A stretch of 64,000 nt of DNA from NCBI RefSeq assembly GCF_021491355.1, contig NZ_JAKENF010000002.1, positions 372,001 to 436,000 of the forward strand, in the 5' to 3' direction. The notes below the pieces were generated by a model. The model did not search any database. It had not been told where the DNA came from and saw only the letters and a program-made list of their open reading frames with translations. Shown piece by piece: positions 11,472 to 20,585 of this stretch (its first letter is position 1; the number at the start of each line of letters is the position of its first letter). Position numbers and translations under genes: made by a program. Source of the stretch: Alitabrizicola rongguiensis (GTDB taxonomy: Bacteria > Pseudomonadota > Alphaproteobacteria > Rhodobacterales > Rhodobacteraceae).

Positions 11472-14261
11472 TCACACATCCATCCGCATCTGACCGCTGC
11501 GGTTCGTCAGCGGCGCGGTGGCGGCTTCACGGGTCAGGTCCGTCCAGTCCGCGATCAGCGCGTTGTAGGCGGTCGCCTCCTTCGCGTCGCCCCGCTTTTC
11601 GCAGATGTTGTAAAGCACATAGGCCAGGTCGCGCACGTCATCCGCCTTGGAGCCGAACTTCTTCAGCATCACCGCCGCCTCATAGCCGATCCCGTATTTC
11701 TCGTGCAGACGCACCAGATGCTGGCAGCATTCCCAGACGGTCAGGTGGCCATCGGCATCCGGCTCCCACTCGGCATCCATCTCGTCGCGCTTCAGGATGC
11801 GCACCTTTCCGGCCGCGCTTTCCACGATCCCGGCATGCTTCACGCTTTCGACCGAGATGCCGCGCGCGGTGGCGATGTTGTTCGCTGTGCCATAGTCGCC
11901 AGCCTTCAGCCCGTTCTGTTCGAACCAGGTGATGGCAAAGCGGGTGTCGGCATCGAACTCGCCCTGGATGCCGCCAAGGTATTCGTCGAGCTCGCGGTTG
12001 ATCAGCTGCAGCGCGGCCTTCACCGTCATCGGGCTGTCATCGGATTCCAGCACCGCCCTGTAGCGCGAGAAGACGCCCATGCCGGGGCCAATGGCCGATT
12101 GCGGCATGTCGGCCGGGGCAATGTTGGCAGCCTGAAGCTCGGCGATGGCCGGTGGCAATTCGCGTTTCAGGGCACGGATGAACTCGGCCCGGGTGATGAC
12201 CTCGGCTGAGGCTTCCTTTTTGCGGCAGACGAGGACGACGGAGTTTGCGAGGGCGTTACTCTCCTGCCCCCTCATTCGGTTCGCAAGTTCTGTTCGCATC
12301 GGCCAAGTACTTACGACTGAATACCCGGCATCTAGAATCCCCTGCAGGAACGTCGCCCAACCAGTTGAACTAATCCCTTCGTTCGCGACCTCACTTTGTT
12401 TGAAAGCATAGTAGATCGCCGCAGGAAAAACATTGGCGGACTGGTGAGCCATGTTCGCGATTGCTCTGCGCATCCCGTCCAGAAAGAAAACTTCGGCTGC
12501 GTCCCTCCCGCCTTGCCGGTGGGGCGCAGCAATCAATTCCTCTGCCTTCGGAGTAGCCAATACACTGAAGATATCAGGATATACTGATCGGAGGGCTGGC
12601 TTTAGCCAACAAAAGAAGAAATCTGACAGATCAGCGTAGCCTATATTGTCATAGTATGGTGGATCAGTAGAAATTACCGCTCCTTCGGGGTAGACAACGG
12701 TTTGAGCGTCGTGGTTGATCTCAATACCTTCGCCACTGGGGTGAAATCGCTCAATCACCTTAACGATGCTTCCAAGACTAGTCCGGTAGTCTCCCGCAGC
12801 ATCGCAAAAGACGTTGTTTTCGCCAAAGTCCCACATCATGGGAATAGCCTGACGACCGAAAAGGTTTCGGACCTGTGTTTTCGACGATTCCCATCTGCAA
12901 AGTGAGTTTTGAATGTCAGTCAATCTGCTGACGCCAAACGCCAAATACACACTAACTGCCTCGGCATAGGCTTTGGCGCCTTTGCCACCGTCGCGCAGCA
13001 CGGTGGGATCGGCGGAAAGGGTCGCGGATGCGTTGGCCTCAATCTGTGACCGCGCCTCATGCACAAGATCGCTGAAGGTGTTTAACGCCACTAGCTGCCG
13101 ATCGGTGAAAAGATCACCGAAGGTCTCCATTCCATAATCTGGAGGAGTGAACGCGCGGCGATCAGGCGAAATCGTCATCTCTGGCCGCCATGAGGGCTTC
13201 GCAGCGCGGGCGGCTTCGACCTGTTCGGCGATTGGAGCAACAAAAATCCGCTCTCGCGGACCTTCTGCAACAATTGCGATAAGTTGCTCTCCCAAGCCAT
13301 CCTTTGCAACACGCCGAACGTGTTCCATTGTGATCGCGGTATCCGAGATCAGGCAGCGGAAGTTTGCCCCGCGCCCGGCCTTCGTTCCCTCTTTAGCCGC
13401 CTCAAGCTCGGCTTTCGTCCCACCCTGCCGGATACGATAGGTGATCGTCTTGGCCTGCCGGTCAACGATAGGCTCGATCCATGCCTCTTTCCCGGCTTTG
13501 GACGACAGAAGGAAGCTCGACGCAATCGGCACATGGACATCCGCAAAGGCCGGGTCGGGGCTCGGCACCGTCCGCGCCCAGATCCAGGCGATCACCGTTG
13601 CCTTGCCGCCACCATACTCCTTCGGCAGGTCCACTTGCGGGTAAAGATGCCCGATGCGCTCCCATGCCTTCTCGCGCATCCATTCGCCGTAGTATTTCAC
13701 ATCCTCGGCCAGCCCTTCGGCGTTGCGGTAGAACGACCGCTCCTTGATGCCGGGGTGGATGGGAGGCATGTCCTTGAACTTCGGCGGGATCTCGATCATC
13801 GCCTTACCGATCATCACCGCCACCGGGTTCAGGTCGGACCCATAGGCAGGCAGGCCCAGCCGCTGCGCCTCGAGCGGGATCGATCCGCCGCCCGAGAACG
13901 GGTCATAGACCGGCGGCAGCACTCCACCGCACGACCGCCGGATTTCCGCCCGCGCGCGTTCCAGCACCTCTTCGTTGGTCGAGTTCTCCCACTTCACCAG
14001 GTCTTCGATGATGGCAAACAGCCGCTGCCGCTCGCGCTCCTGATCCTCATGGGCGGGGAACTGGTCGGGGTGACTCGAGGGATCGTCCACCAGCTGCGCA
14101 AAGAGCACCGCCCGACACGCCGCCAACGGCCGCCGCGCCCACCACAGATGCAGCGTGCTGGGATGCCCATGCCGGATCGACTTCTCCCGCGCCGAGGCGG
14201 CGTTGATGGCCTCAAGCGGGATGGCGACTTCGATCAGTTTCTTCTTGTAGGGTTGGGTCAT
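11472..14261 (-). CDS. DUF1156 DNA methyltransferase
   Basis: 929 residues. DUF1156 proteins open with a conserved IEVAIP-type stretch and the motif HLWWARRPLAACRA (residues 38-51), both present. The AdoMet-binding motif is DPFSGGGSIPLEAQRLG (from 120). The amino-methyltransferase catalytic motif is DPPYYDN at about 533-539, followed by IGYADLSDFF. The predicted activity is N6-adenine or N4-cytosine methylation of DNA, marking self in a modification-dependent defence system. The ATG at 14261 overlaps the stop of the upstream nuclease-like gene as ATGA. It is the modification arm of the operon. The partner ATPase and helicase genes flank it and no type I-style specificity subunit is present, so target recognition must lie in this protein or its partners. 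Confidence 0.85.
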   Translation of the reverse strand: MTQPYKKKLIEVAIPLEAINAASAREKSIRHGHPSTLHLWWARRPLAACRAVLFAQLVDDPSSHPDQFPAHEDQERERQRLFAIIEDLVKWENSTNEEVLERARAEIRRSCGGVLPPVYDPFSGGGSIPLEAQRLGLPAYGSDLNPVAVMIGKAMIEIPPKFKDMPPIHPGIKERSFYRNAEGLAEDVKYYGEWMREKAWERIGHLYPQVDLPKEYGGGKATVIAWIWARTVPSPDPAFADVHVPIASSFLLSSKAGKEAWIEPIVDRQAKTITYRIRQGGTKAELEAAKEGTKAGRGANFRCLISDTAITMEHVRRVAKDGLGEQLIAIVAEGPRERIFVAPIAEQVEAARAAKPSWRPEMTISPDRRAFTPPDYGMETFGDLFTDRQLVALNTFSDLVHEARSQIEANASATLSADPTVLRDGGKGAKAYAEAVSVYLAFGVSRLTDIQNSLCRWESSKTQVRNLFGRQAIPMMWDFGENNVFCDAAGDYRTSLGSIVKVIERFHPSGEGIEINHDAQTVVYPEGAVISTDPPYYDNIGYADLSDFFFCWLKPALRSVYPDIFSVLATPKAEELIAAPHRQGGRDAAEVFFLDGMRRAIANMAHQSANVFPAAIYYAFKQSEVANEGISSTGWATFLQGILDAGYSVVSTWPMRTELANRMRGQESNALANSVVLVCRKKEASAEVITRAEFIRALKRELPPAIAELQAANIAPADMPQSAIGPGMGVFSRYRAVLESDDSPMTVKAALQLINRELDEYLGGIQGEFDADTRFAITWFEQNGLKAGDYGTANNIATARGISVESVKHAGIVESAAGKVRILKRDEMDAEWEPDADGHLTVWECCQHLVRLHEKYGIGYEAAVMLKKFGSKADDVRDLAYVLYNICEKRGDAKEATAYNALIADWTDLTREAATAPLTNRSGQMRMDV

Positions 14262-15085
14262 ATTTGAACAACGATTCTTCTGATTGCCGCACGAAAGTCA
14301 TCACGAACGCCGGGCGGCACTTGGTCCAACAGCAGCTGGTTGATTGCCTGGTGATCCGCATCGCTGCGGGTCGGATAAAGCTGGAACTCCCACGTGCGCC
14401 AGTCACCACTGTCGGGTGCTGTAATCACTCCGACGCCGTTCTTTCCAGCAACTCCCAAAAGATTTTCGAAATCTGCCTGTTGGTCTTCGGTAAGTTGCGC
14501 CGGAAAGCCGACGATCAAGAGGTACGCGTAGTGCGATCTCGCCTTGTGTGACAAGGCTTCATAGACGGCGAGGACATCTGTGACCTCGAAACGCTTCACT
14601 TCAATCGTGCGCACGTCTCCTTCCGGGCGCGACGAGAACAACCAGTCCGAAACGGTGCAAAGGACGATGTCTGGCCGACTCCATCGGCCTCCCGTCTGTC
14701 TACGACCTTGTTGTCCAGTGATAGCTCCGAAGACATGGGTGAACCCGGGCTGCTCTGTCCAGTTATTCAGGATTTCCCTAAGCACCGGCTCATAATGGTC
14801 AATCTCTCGATCCTGTTCCATCACTTCCGCTGCTTGTTGCGGTTGCGCTGCAGGCACAACCTCAACAGCTACCTCAGCTGGTGGCAGAAGCTGAATCCCA
14901 CCGTTCCGTCCCCTTCTCCGCTCAATTCGACCCTCGTCCACGAGGGACTGTTCAGCTTCCCAGTATGCATCGGTTGGACTGCCATCGAGGCCGGGAATAG
15001 TCATCCACAGGCTATTCCGGGTAAGTCGTTGGTTTCCGGCCTGTTGAAGCGCCGCGATTATCTGATCACGCATGTTTTCGACCAC
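14258..15085 (-). CDS. Winged-helix / PD-(D/E)XK nuclease-like protein
   Basis: 275 residues. Residues 5-65 look like a winged helix (MRDQIIAALQQAG, then a basic RIERRRGRNGG wing). The C-terminal half has RPDIVLC (Asp139) and TIEVKRFE (Glu162, Lys164), spaced as in a PD-(D/E)XK nuclease core, followed by a helical segment. It could be the cleaving subunit of the operon, or a catalytically retained DNA-binding subunit. The GTG at 15085 is preferred because AGGA lies four bases upstream; the ATG at 15073 has no ribosome binding site. The gene is 19 bases after the helicase gene and overlaps the methylase start by four bases. I do not know a standard name for it in this system. Confidence 0.65.
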   Translation of the reverse strand: MVENMRDQIIAALQQAGNQRLTRNSLWMTIPGLDGSPTDAYWEAEQSLVDEGRIERRRGRNGGIQLLPPAEVAVEVVPAAQPQQAAEVMEQDREIDHYEPVLREILNNWTEQPGFTHVFGAITGQQGRRQTGGRWSRPDIVLCTVSDWLFSSRPEGDVRTIEVKRFEVTDVLAVYEALSHKARSHYAYLLIVGFPAQLTEDQQADFENLLGVAGKNGVGVITAPDSGDWRTWEFQLYPTRSDADHQAINQLLLDQVPPGVRDDFRAAIRRIVVQI

Positions 15086-15104
15086 TAAGTCCTGTGTTTC
15101 TGCT

Positions 15105-18100
15105 CTACTTCGGTTGCTCAGCTCGTTCCAACAGGCGCTTTAGGTTGAACTGGATCGCCGTATGTTCGAACGACGGTTCGTGGTCCGACAGCGCACCGCG
15201 CACATACCGCGGTTCTTGCGCATAGCCACGCTCGATCTGGACGATGGCCAGGATGTATTTCCCGGGTTCATGCAGCGAAGTGATGATTTCCTGCCGGGTC
15301 AGCATCACCGTGTCGGCGCCGTCGATCCGACCCTTGACCTCGATGAAACGCAGATGCCCAGAGCGAGGATCGTAAGAGGCGATGTCGTAGCCAACCTTTT
15401 GCGCCGAAACATCGCGCGGCTCATTGCCCAGCGCCCGCTCTGCCTTGATGACCGCTTCCATGGCCCTCAACTCGCTGATCCTCCGGGCCTCCGGGTCTTC
15501 AGCAAACGCATTGGGTTTGGTGCCTGCAACGACAGCCGCCTTCGCCAACAGCAGCCCCTTGGGCACGACGACCATGCCCCCGCGCACCCGCGGCGGCTGT
15601 GCCGAGATGAAGCGCTCCTTCTCCAGAAGTTCCATCCGGCGTTTCAGTCGATCGGCCAGGTCTTCCGCACGCCGTTCTGCGTTCTGCCAGTTCAGGCGGG
15701 TCTTTTTTCCGGCCTTCTCATCCTCGCGCAATTCGGCGGCCCGGTTGTCCCAGAAGTTGATCTCCTTCTTCAGGCGAGCCTTTACCTCCTGCTCGACCTT
15801 CGCCACCTCCGGCAGACGCCGCGCCTTCACCTCGGCCACGTGGCTCTGCGCGAGATCAATCGTAGCGAAGCGGATGGCGGCCTTTTCCAGATCATTACGC
15901 AGCCAGTCCTCGTGCAGCTTGTCAGAAACCAGCACGATTTCCTCAGCCGTAGCGGGGCGCAGGTTCAGGTGCGGGGCGATCCCCGCATTCGCGGCTTGCC
16001 CTGTCTTGTCGATCGAGGCGAACTGCAGCTTCTCCGAAATGATGTGGGGTTTGCCAGTGCTGGTTGGGCGGCCGTCCTGAACGCTGTGCTCCAACAGGAA
16101 GATCGCGGACAGGTCCTGGCCAGGGTCGGTTTCATCAACCATGACCGCGCCCTGTTTCATCAGGTGGTCGTACTGTTCGCGCACGATGCTGATGACGGCT
16201 TCCAACAAAGGGTGGCCAGGACAGACGAACGTTGCCACTGGCTGCTGATTCACTTTTCCCTTCTCAAAGCAGATGCGCTCGTACTTTTTCTGGACTGGAG
16301 AACCGGTCCCGATCTGCCTGTCGCGCTCGCGGATGCTGACCGGGACATGGGTGATTTCCCACCGGCCCTCTTCCCGAGGCTTGATCTGGCCGCCGAGGCG
16401 CCTAAACGCCTCGACGAAGAAACTCTGGATGTGATGCGGCTGGAGGCGCTGAGCCTCGGCGCGTTCCATGTCGATGCGGATTTCCTGCACTTTGGCGGCA
16501 GGCATCGTATCGTTGGTCAGCGCCCGGCGGGCCAAAAGATCAAGGAGGTGCCGCTGATCGACGGCACCATCGACGGCTTGGAACAGCCGGGCCTTCACTT
16601 CGGGCTGCTCACCGTACTGGATCGCCTCGAACAACAGATCCTTCAGCGCCGTCCCGTCGAACAACTCGCCGAGGACATCGTAGACTCGCCCACCCAGCGC
16701 CTCGCGCGCGGCCTCCAGCTTTTCTAGGAGCCGGGCATAGACCTCACCTTCGCGCGTGTCGGCCGCGACAAGGTTCCAGAGGTGGCAGACCTCGGTCTGA
16801 CCGATGCGGTGAATACGGCCAAACCGCTGTTCGATCTTGTTCGGGTTCCAGGGGAGGTCGTAGTTCACCATAAGATGGCCACGCTGAAGGTTCACGCCTT
16901 CACCAGCCGCGTCGTTCGCGATCAGTACCAGCATGTCACGGTCCTGCATGAACCGCTCGACGATCTTCCGCCGATCCTCGCGCGACACGCCGCCATGGAT
17001 CACCTCGACAGCATCGGCACGACCGAGCCTCGAGCGCACGCGGTCATGTAGGTAATAAAGGGTGTCTTTGGGTTCGGTGAAAATGATCAGCTTCCGGCGA
17101 TTGCCGTGGGAATCGACCATCAGTTCGTCGTCGAGGATCCGGTTGAGCTGCGACCACTTCGTGTCCTGCCCGGAACTGAGCACCCCGAGCGCCATCCGTT
17201 CAAGGGTTTGCAATGCTTCGACCTCAAGCGCGAGCTGATCCACGGTCTCAGCCGTTGTCGCCGTCGTGGAAATCCGGTCCTCAATGTCGTCGATCTCGTC
17301 CTGGCCAAATTCCTCGATGTTCTGCAACACATCGTCTGGCACGTCGGGCGCGTCGAAACCAGAGCGCTTGCCGCGAACCATCAGCCTTGCCTCGGCCAAT
17401 TCTGCCTCCAACCGTTCGCGGCGCCGCTTCAAGGACTGGTAGATCGCGGCTGGGGACGAAGCCAGACGACGCTGCAGGATCTGCAATGCGAAGCCGACAT
17501 TGTTCCGCTTCTTGCCATCCTCTGCAGCAAAGCGCTGGACCCGGTTCATTTCGTTGCGGACATATTCGGTCACCGCCGCGTAGAGCGCCGCCTCGTCTGC
17601 CGACAAATCATACTTGACGGTATAGGCTCGGCGTTCGGGAAAAAGCGGGCGGCCATCAAACCGCAGGAGCTCTTCTTTGGTGAGGCGGCGCATCATGTCA
17701 GCGGTGTCAGCATAATGCACACCGTCGCGGAACCGACCCTCGAAACGGTCACCGTCGAGCAGCGCCATGAACAATTGGAAATCCTGTTCATGCCCATTGT
17801 GGGGCGTTGCCGACATCAGCAGCAGATGACGGCACACTTCGCCGAGCTTCTGACCAACGCGGTATCGCTTGGTGTACTTAGCTTCACCACCAAAATAGGT
17901 CGCGGACATGCGGTGGGCTTCGTCACAGATAATCAGGTCCCACTCAGCCGCTTTCGCCAGCTTGACCTGCAGTTCCTCATTGCGGGCGAGGACGTCCAGT
18001 CGGGCAATCAACCGGTTGTGATCGCTGAACGGATTACCCGACCTTGAGTTCTCGATCATGTCGCGGGTCAGGATGTTGAACTCTAACCCGAACTTCTCGC

Positions 18101-18614
18101 CCAGTTCATCCTGCCACTGTTCGACGAGACTTCCAGGCGCAACGACTAGACAGCGTTCAAGATCACTCCGGGCGATCAATTCCTTGATCAGCAGGCCCGC
18201 CATGATGGTTTTCCCGGCACCCGGATCGTCAGCCAAGAGAAACCGCAACGGCTGGCGGGGCAGCATTTCACCATAAACCGCAGAAATCTGGTGCGGAAGC
18301 GGATCAACTAGGCTGGTATGAATGGCGAGGTAAGGATCGAAATAATGCGCCAGCTTGATGCGATTAGCCTCGGTGACAAGACGCAAGAGATTGCCGTCTG
18401 CATCAAACGACCAGACTCGTCCATGAGCATCGAGTTCAATTCGGGCCTGATCATCGCGATAAAGGGTCGTTTCAGAAACACCACCACCCGGCGCTCTGAA
18501 TACCAGATTGATCGCTTGATCTCCAATCCATTCAACAGAAACGACCTCGACTGGCTGGCCGGGAACGACACCGCGCAATTGAGCGCCGTTCTTGATGTCT
18601 TCCAGAACCGTCAT
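15105..18614 (-). CDS. SNF2-type helicase with C-terminal DUF3883-like domain
   Basis: 1,169 residues. Motifs in order: Walker A DDPGAGKT (129-136), DEAH (231-234), SATPHNG (268-274), and near residue 600 the motif VI stretch EQRFGRIHRIGQ. These define an SNF2-like superfamily 2 ATPase, which moves along double-stranded DNA. A long coiled, charged region follows. The end carries YDIASYDPRSGHLRFIEVKG, the DUF3883 signature, which resembles a nuclease-fold core. It is the first gene of the five-gene operon and is preceded by about 430 bases of non-coding DNA with clustered GAAC/GTTC tetramers. The likely role is translocation and recognition of unmodified invading DNA. Similar helicases occur in DISARM (DrmD), but the partner genes here point to the DUF499/DUF1156 system. 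Confidence 0.85.
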   Translation of the reverse strand: MTVLEDIKNGAQLRGVVPGQPVEVVSVEWIGDQAINLVFRAPGGGVSETTLYRDDQARIELDAHGRVWSFDADGNLLRLVTEANRIKLAHYFDPYLAIHTSLVDPLPHQISAVYGEMLPRQPLRFLLADDPGAGKTIMAGLLIKELIARSDLERCLVVAPGSLVEQWQDELGEKFGLEFNILTRDMIENSRSGNPFSDHNRLIARLDVLARNEELQVKLAKAAEWDLIICDEAHRMSATYFGGEAKYTKRYRVGQKLGEVCRHLLLMSATPHNGHEQDFQLFMALLDGDRFEGRFRDGVHYADTADMMRRLTKEELLRFDGRPLFPERRAYTVKYDLSADEAALYAAVTEYVRNEMNRVQRFAAEDGKKRNNVGFALQILQRRLASSPAAIYQSLKRRRERLEAELAEARLMVRGKRSGFDAPDVPDDVLQNIEEFGQDEIDDIEDRISTTATTAETVDQLALEVEALQTLERMALGVLSSGQDTKWSQLNRILDDELMVDSHGNRRKLIIFTEPKDTLYYLHDRVRSRLGRADAVEVIHGGVSREDRRKIVERFMQDRDMLVLIANDAAGEGVNLQRGHLMVNYDLPWNPNKIEQRFGRIHRIGQTEVCHLWNLVAADTREGEVYARLLEKLEAAREALGGRVYDVLGELFDGTALKDLLFEAIQYGEQPEVKARLFQAVDGAVDQRHLLDLLARRALTNDTMPAAKVQEIRIDMERAEAQRLQPHHIQSFFVEAFRRLGGQIKPREEGRWEITHVPVSIRERDRQIGTGSPVQKKYERICFEKGKVNQQPVATFVCPGHPLLEAVISIVREQYDHLMKQGAVMVDETDPGQDLSAIFLLEHSVQDGRPTSTGKPHIISEKLQFASIDKTGQAANAGIAPHLNLRPATAEEIVLVSDKLHEDWLRNDLEKAAIRFATIDLAQSHVAEVKARRLPEVAKVEQEVKARLKKEINFWDNRAAELREDEKAGKKTRLNWQNAERRAEDLADRLKRRMELLEKERFISAQPPRVRGGMVVVPKGLLLAKAAVVAGTKPNAFAEDPEARRISELRAMEAVIKAERALGNEPRDVSAQKVGYDIASYDPRSGHLRFIEVKGRIDGADTVMLTRQEIITSLHEPGKYILAIVQIERGYAQEPRYVRGALSDHEPSFEHTAIQFNLKRLLERAEQPK

Positions 18615-18871
18615 CTAACCTCCGCCCGGCTCACGCGCTGTTCGAATTGACGCAGCACACCAGCCTACTTTAAACGCGTGACCAAACAGCCTGAAAACCA
18701 GCAATTCCCGTCGGATAGAACATAGGAATGGACTTTTCCCGGAACAAACGGTGACGGTGGCCGAAAACCGTTGATCTGGAAGTCAGGCGACTGCCCTGCC
18801 CCCCTGCGTATTTCCGACCAACCATTCTCACTGTTTTCTCTCTGGCCGCGAAGCCACACAACAACATTGCC

Positions 18872-18908
18872 GAACCAGTTCATCCACGAACATTTGCGCG
18901 AACAGTTC
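18872..18908. promoter_or_regulatory. Cluster of GAAC/GTTC tetramers upstream of the helicase operon
   Basis: Within 37 bases the plus strand reads GAAC, 2 bases, GTTC, 6 bases, GAAC, 8 bases, GAAC, 1 base, GTTC. This includes two inverted pairs. It lies about 260 bases upstream of the helicase start, in the 18615-19046 gap that has no gene. It could be an operator for a local repressor or an SOS-type site. The alphaproteobacterial LexA box is GTTC-N7-GTTC, and the closest pair here has a spacing of 8, so LexA is not supported as it stands. Confidence 0.3.
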
Positions 18909-19046
18909 GGTGATTAGAAGATCAGCAAAGTGAAACAACCACAAGGAGTTGTAGATGGTCGAGCAGTTTAGATGGCACCCATTCTTAGAAAAATGATCTG
19001 CTCTGACCAATAGACCCGATTCAGCAGGGCACGGCCGACTAATCAT

Positions 19047-20585
19047 CTACCTGTCTCGCCACCCGTGCCAAAGAAGGCGACCAAGCTGCCTTGCTCCTGC
19101 TCCTGCCCGGCCGACTTCAACCAGCACTCCACTTACTTCCGACCTCCCTTCGAGCCTGCGGCGGTTGCGCTGGACCATAAGCGCCTCTCCGGCCTCCTGC
19201 GCGATGAGCGTCTCGAGTTGGCCGATGTTCCAGACTGGCGTCTCACATGAAATAGGCAAGACGATGGGTTCTCCAAGATCTGCCGAAACGGCCCGCACCA
19301 CTTCGGCTAGCTTCGCTAGTGCCTCCGGCGGCAACAGGTGTTCGGCCCAGGGCCAACCTTCAAGTAAGTTGTCCACTGCATTTACAGCGACGATGACGCG
19401 AGGTCGGCGGCGTGCAAAATCGCTGGCGAAGCTCTCCCGAAAACGCGACAGCAGCGCAAGGTCGGGAGCCCGTGCCGGCCGGTTGGCACGAACGACCCAT
19501 AAGACCAGATCGCATTGCATTAACTGTTCGAGAAGCCGTTCCTCGACCATGTCGGAACCATCGATCCCCTCGCTGTCAACGAAAGTGAATCCGATCCCTG
19601 ACAATTCGATCTGATGACTGACAAGTCCCTGAGTGGTCGGCACGACGTCTGTTTCCGCCATATCACACCCAGACAAAGCATTGATAAGGCTTGTTTTCCC
19701 AGCGCTCACTTGACCAACGACCATAACCCGCAACGGCGCATCCACTTCGGGCTCGCGTGCCAGATCTCTGCGATGCGATTCCAGTTCAATCTCGAGAAGC
19801 TCAGCATCCGAAAACCGCAGATGGCCTGCGTGCAGGTCAATTGCAGCGCGGGCGACTTCCTCAAGGATCAGCCTTTGCAGGCTTGTTTCGGCGGTATTTT
19901 GAATTGCGCCTGTTGCCTCACCCAAGAGAATGTTTTGTATCTCCTGCAGAATTGCGACCGGCAGGTTGGCGACAAGTCGCTTCATGCGCCATGCATTTTG
20001 GGCAATGTATGCACCGCGCCGGAACCAAATTCGATTGGACCAGAACCAGACCAAAGTACTAATGCGTATCGTATCGGCCATTGGCACATAGCTGCGCATG
20101 TCCCCGCGCAACCGGGTCGCGACCTGGTCGAATAGCAAGAGTGCCTCGGGAATCGAGAAATCCAGAGCGGTACGTGTTCCACCTGAAAGCTCTCCGGCCG
20201 CGCGACCAACGACATCGATCGCCTGCCTTTGCAGGTCGCCCCAAGGCAATGGTGCGATGAGTTGATCCCGGATGTCAGAACTCAGGCGCAGGAAGACCTC
20301 AAGCTCCCGATCCGTCCAATCCGGGTTTGCCTTGACCAGAGGCGATGAGTTACCGGGGGTCGCGCGAGCGGCGCGCCTAGCCCAGCGTGACATCGCCCAC
20401 AGAGCGAGCCGGGAGATGCCGATCACCGCGACAGTCGCTAGAACGAAGCGCAGCAGCCAACCCTTTTCAGCCAACCAAAGGAAGCCAAGAGCAACCAAGA
20501 CGACGAGCGGCATGAGATAGAGCAGGATTCCCAGCAACACCCGGCCCCTGAGAAACAGCGACAGGATCTTCCTATGCGGGGTCAT
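19047..20585 (-). CDS. Membrane-anchored Era/TrmE-like GTPase, third gene of a GTPase operon
   Basis: 512 residues from the ATG at 20585 (MTPHRKILSLFLRG), which overlaps the preceding gene by 14 bases; a start at 20654 would overlap by 83 and is unlikely. Two adjacent membrane segments lie at about residues 14-60 (LLGILLYLMPLVVLVALGF and LLRFVLATVAVIGISRLALW). A helical cytoplasmic region follows, then a GTPase domain: G1 GQVSAGKTS (291-299), G3 VDSEG (336-340), G4 NAVD (402-405), and a G5-like LPISCET. Unlike most bacterial GTPases, the G domain is at the C-terminal end, after the membrane anchor. It would sit on the inner face of the membrane. Its neighbours are a second, different membrane GTPase and a small membrane protein. 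The process is unknown. Confidence 0.75.
   Translation of the reverse strand: MTPHRKILSLFLRGRVLLGILLYLMPLVVLVALGFLWLAEKGWLLRFVLATVAVIGISRLALWAMSRWARRAARATPGNSSPLVKANPDWTDRELEVFLRLSSDIRDQLIAPLPWGDLQRQAIDVVGRAAGELSGGTRTALDFSIPEALLLFDQVATRLRGDMRSYVPMADTIRISTLVWFWSNRIWFRRGAYIAQNAWRMKRLVANLPVAILQEIQNILLGEATGAIQNTAETSLQRLILEEVARAAIDLHAGHLRFSDAELLEIELESHRRDLAREPEVDAPLRVMVVGQVSAGKTSLINALSGCDMAETDVVPTTQGLVSHQIELSGIGFTFVDSEGIDGSDMVEERLLEQLMQCDLVLWVVRANRPARAPDLALLSRFRESFASDFARRRPRVIVAVNAVDNLLEGWPWAEHLLPPEALAKLAEVVRAVSADLGEPIVLPISCETPVWNIGQLETLIAQEAGEALMVQRNRRRLEGRSEVSGVLVEVGRAGAGARQLGRLLWHGWRDR

Noticed and set aside
15162-16727. 521-codon plus-strand frame opposite the SNF2 helicase
   Set aside because: Mirror of a gene with strong helicase motifs; composition is typical of antisense frames in high-GC DNA.
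18888-18903. LexA/SOS box upstream of the helicase
   Set aside because: The two same-strand GTTC words on the minus strand are 8 bases apart, not 7, so the site was kept only as an unassigned tetramer cluster.
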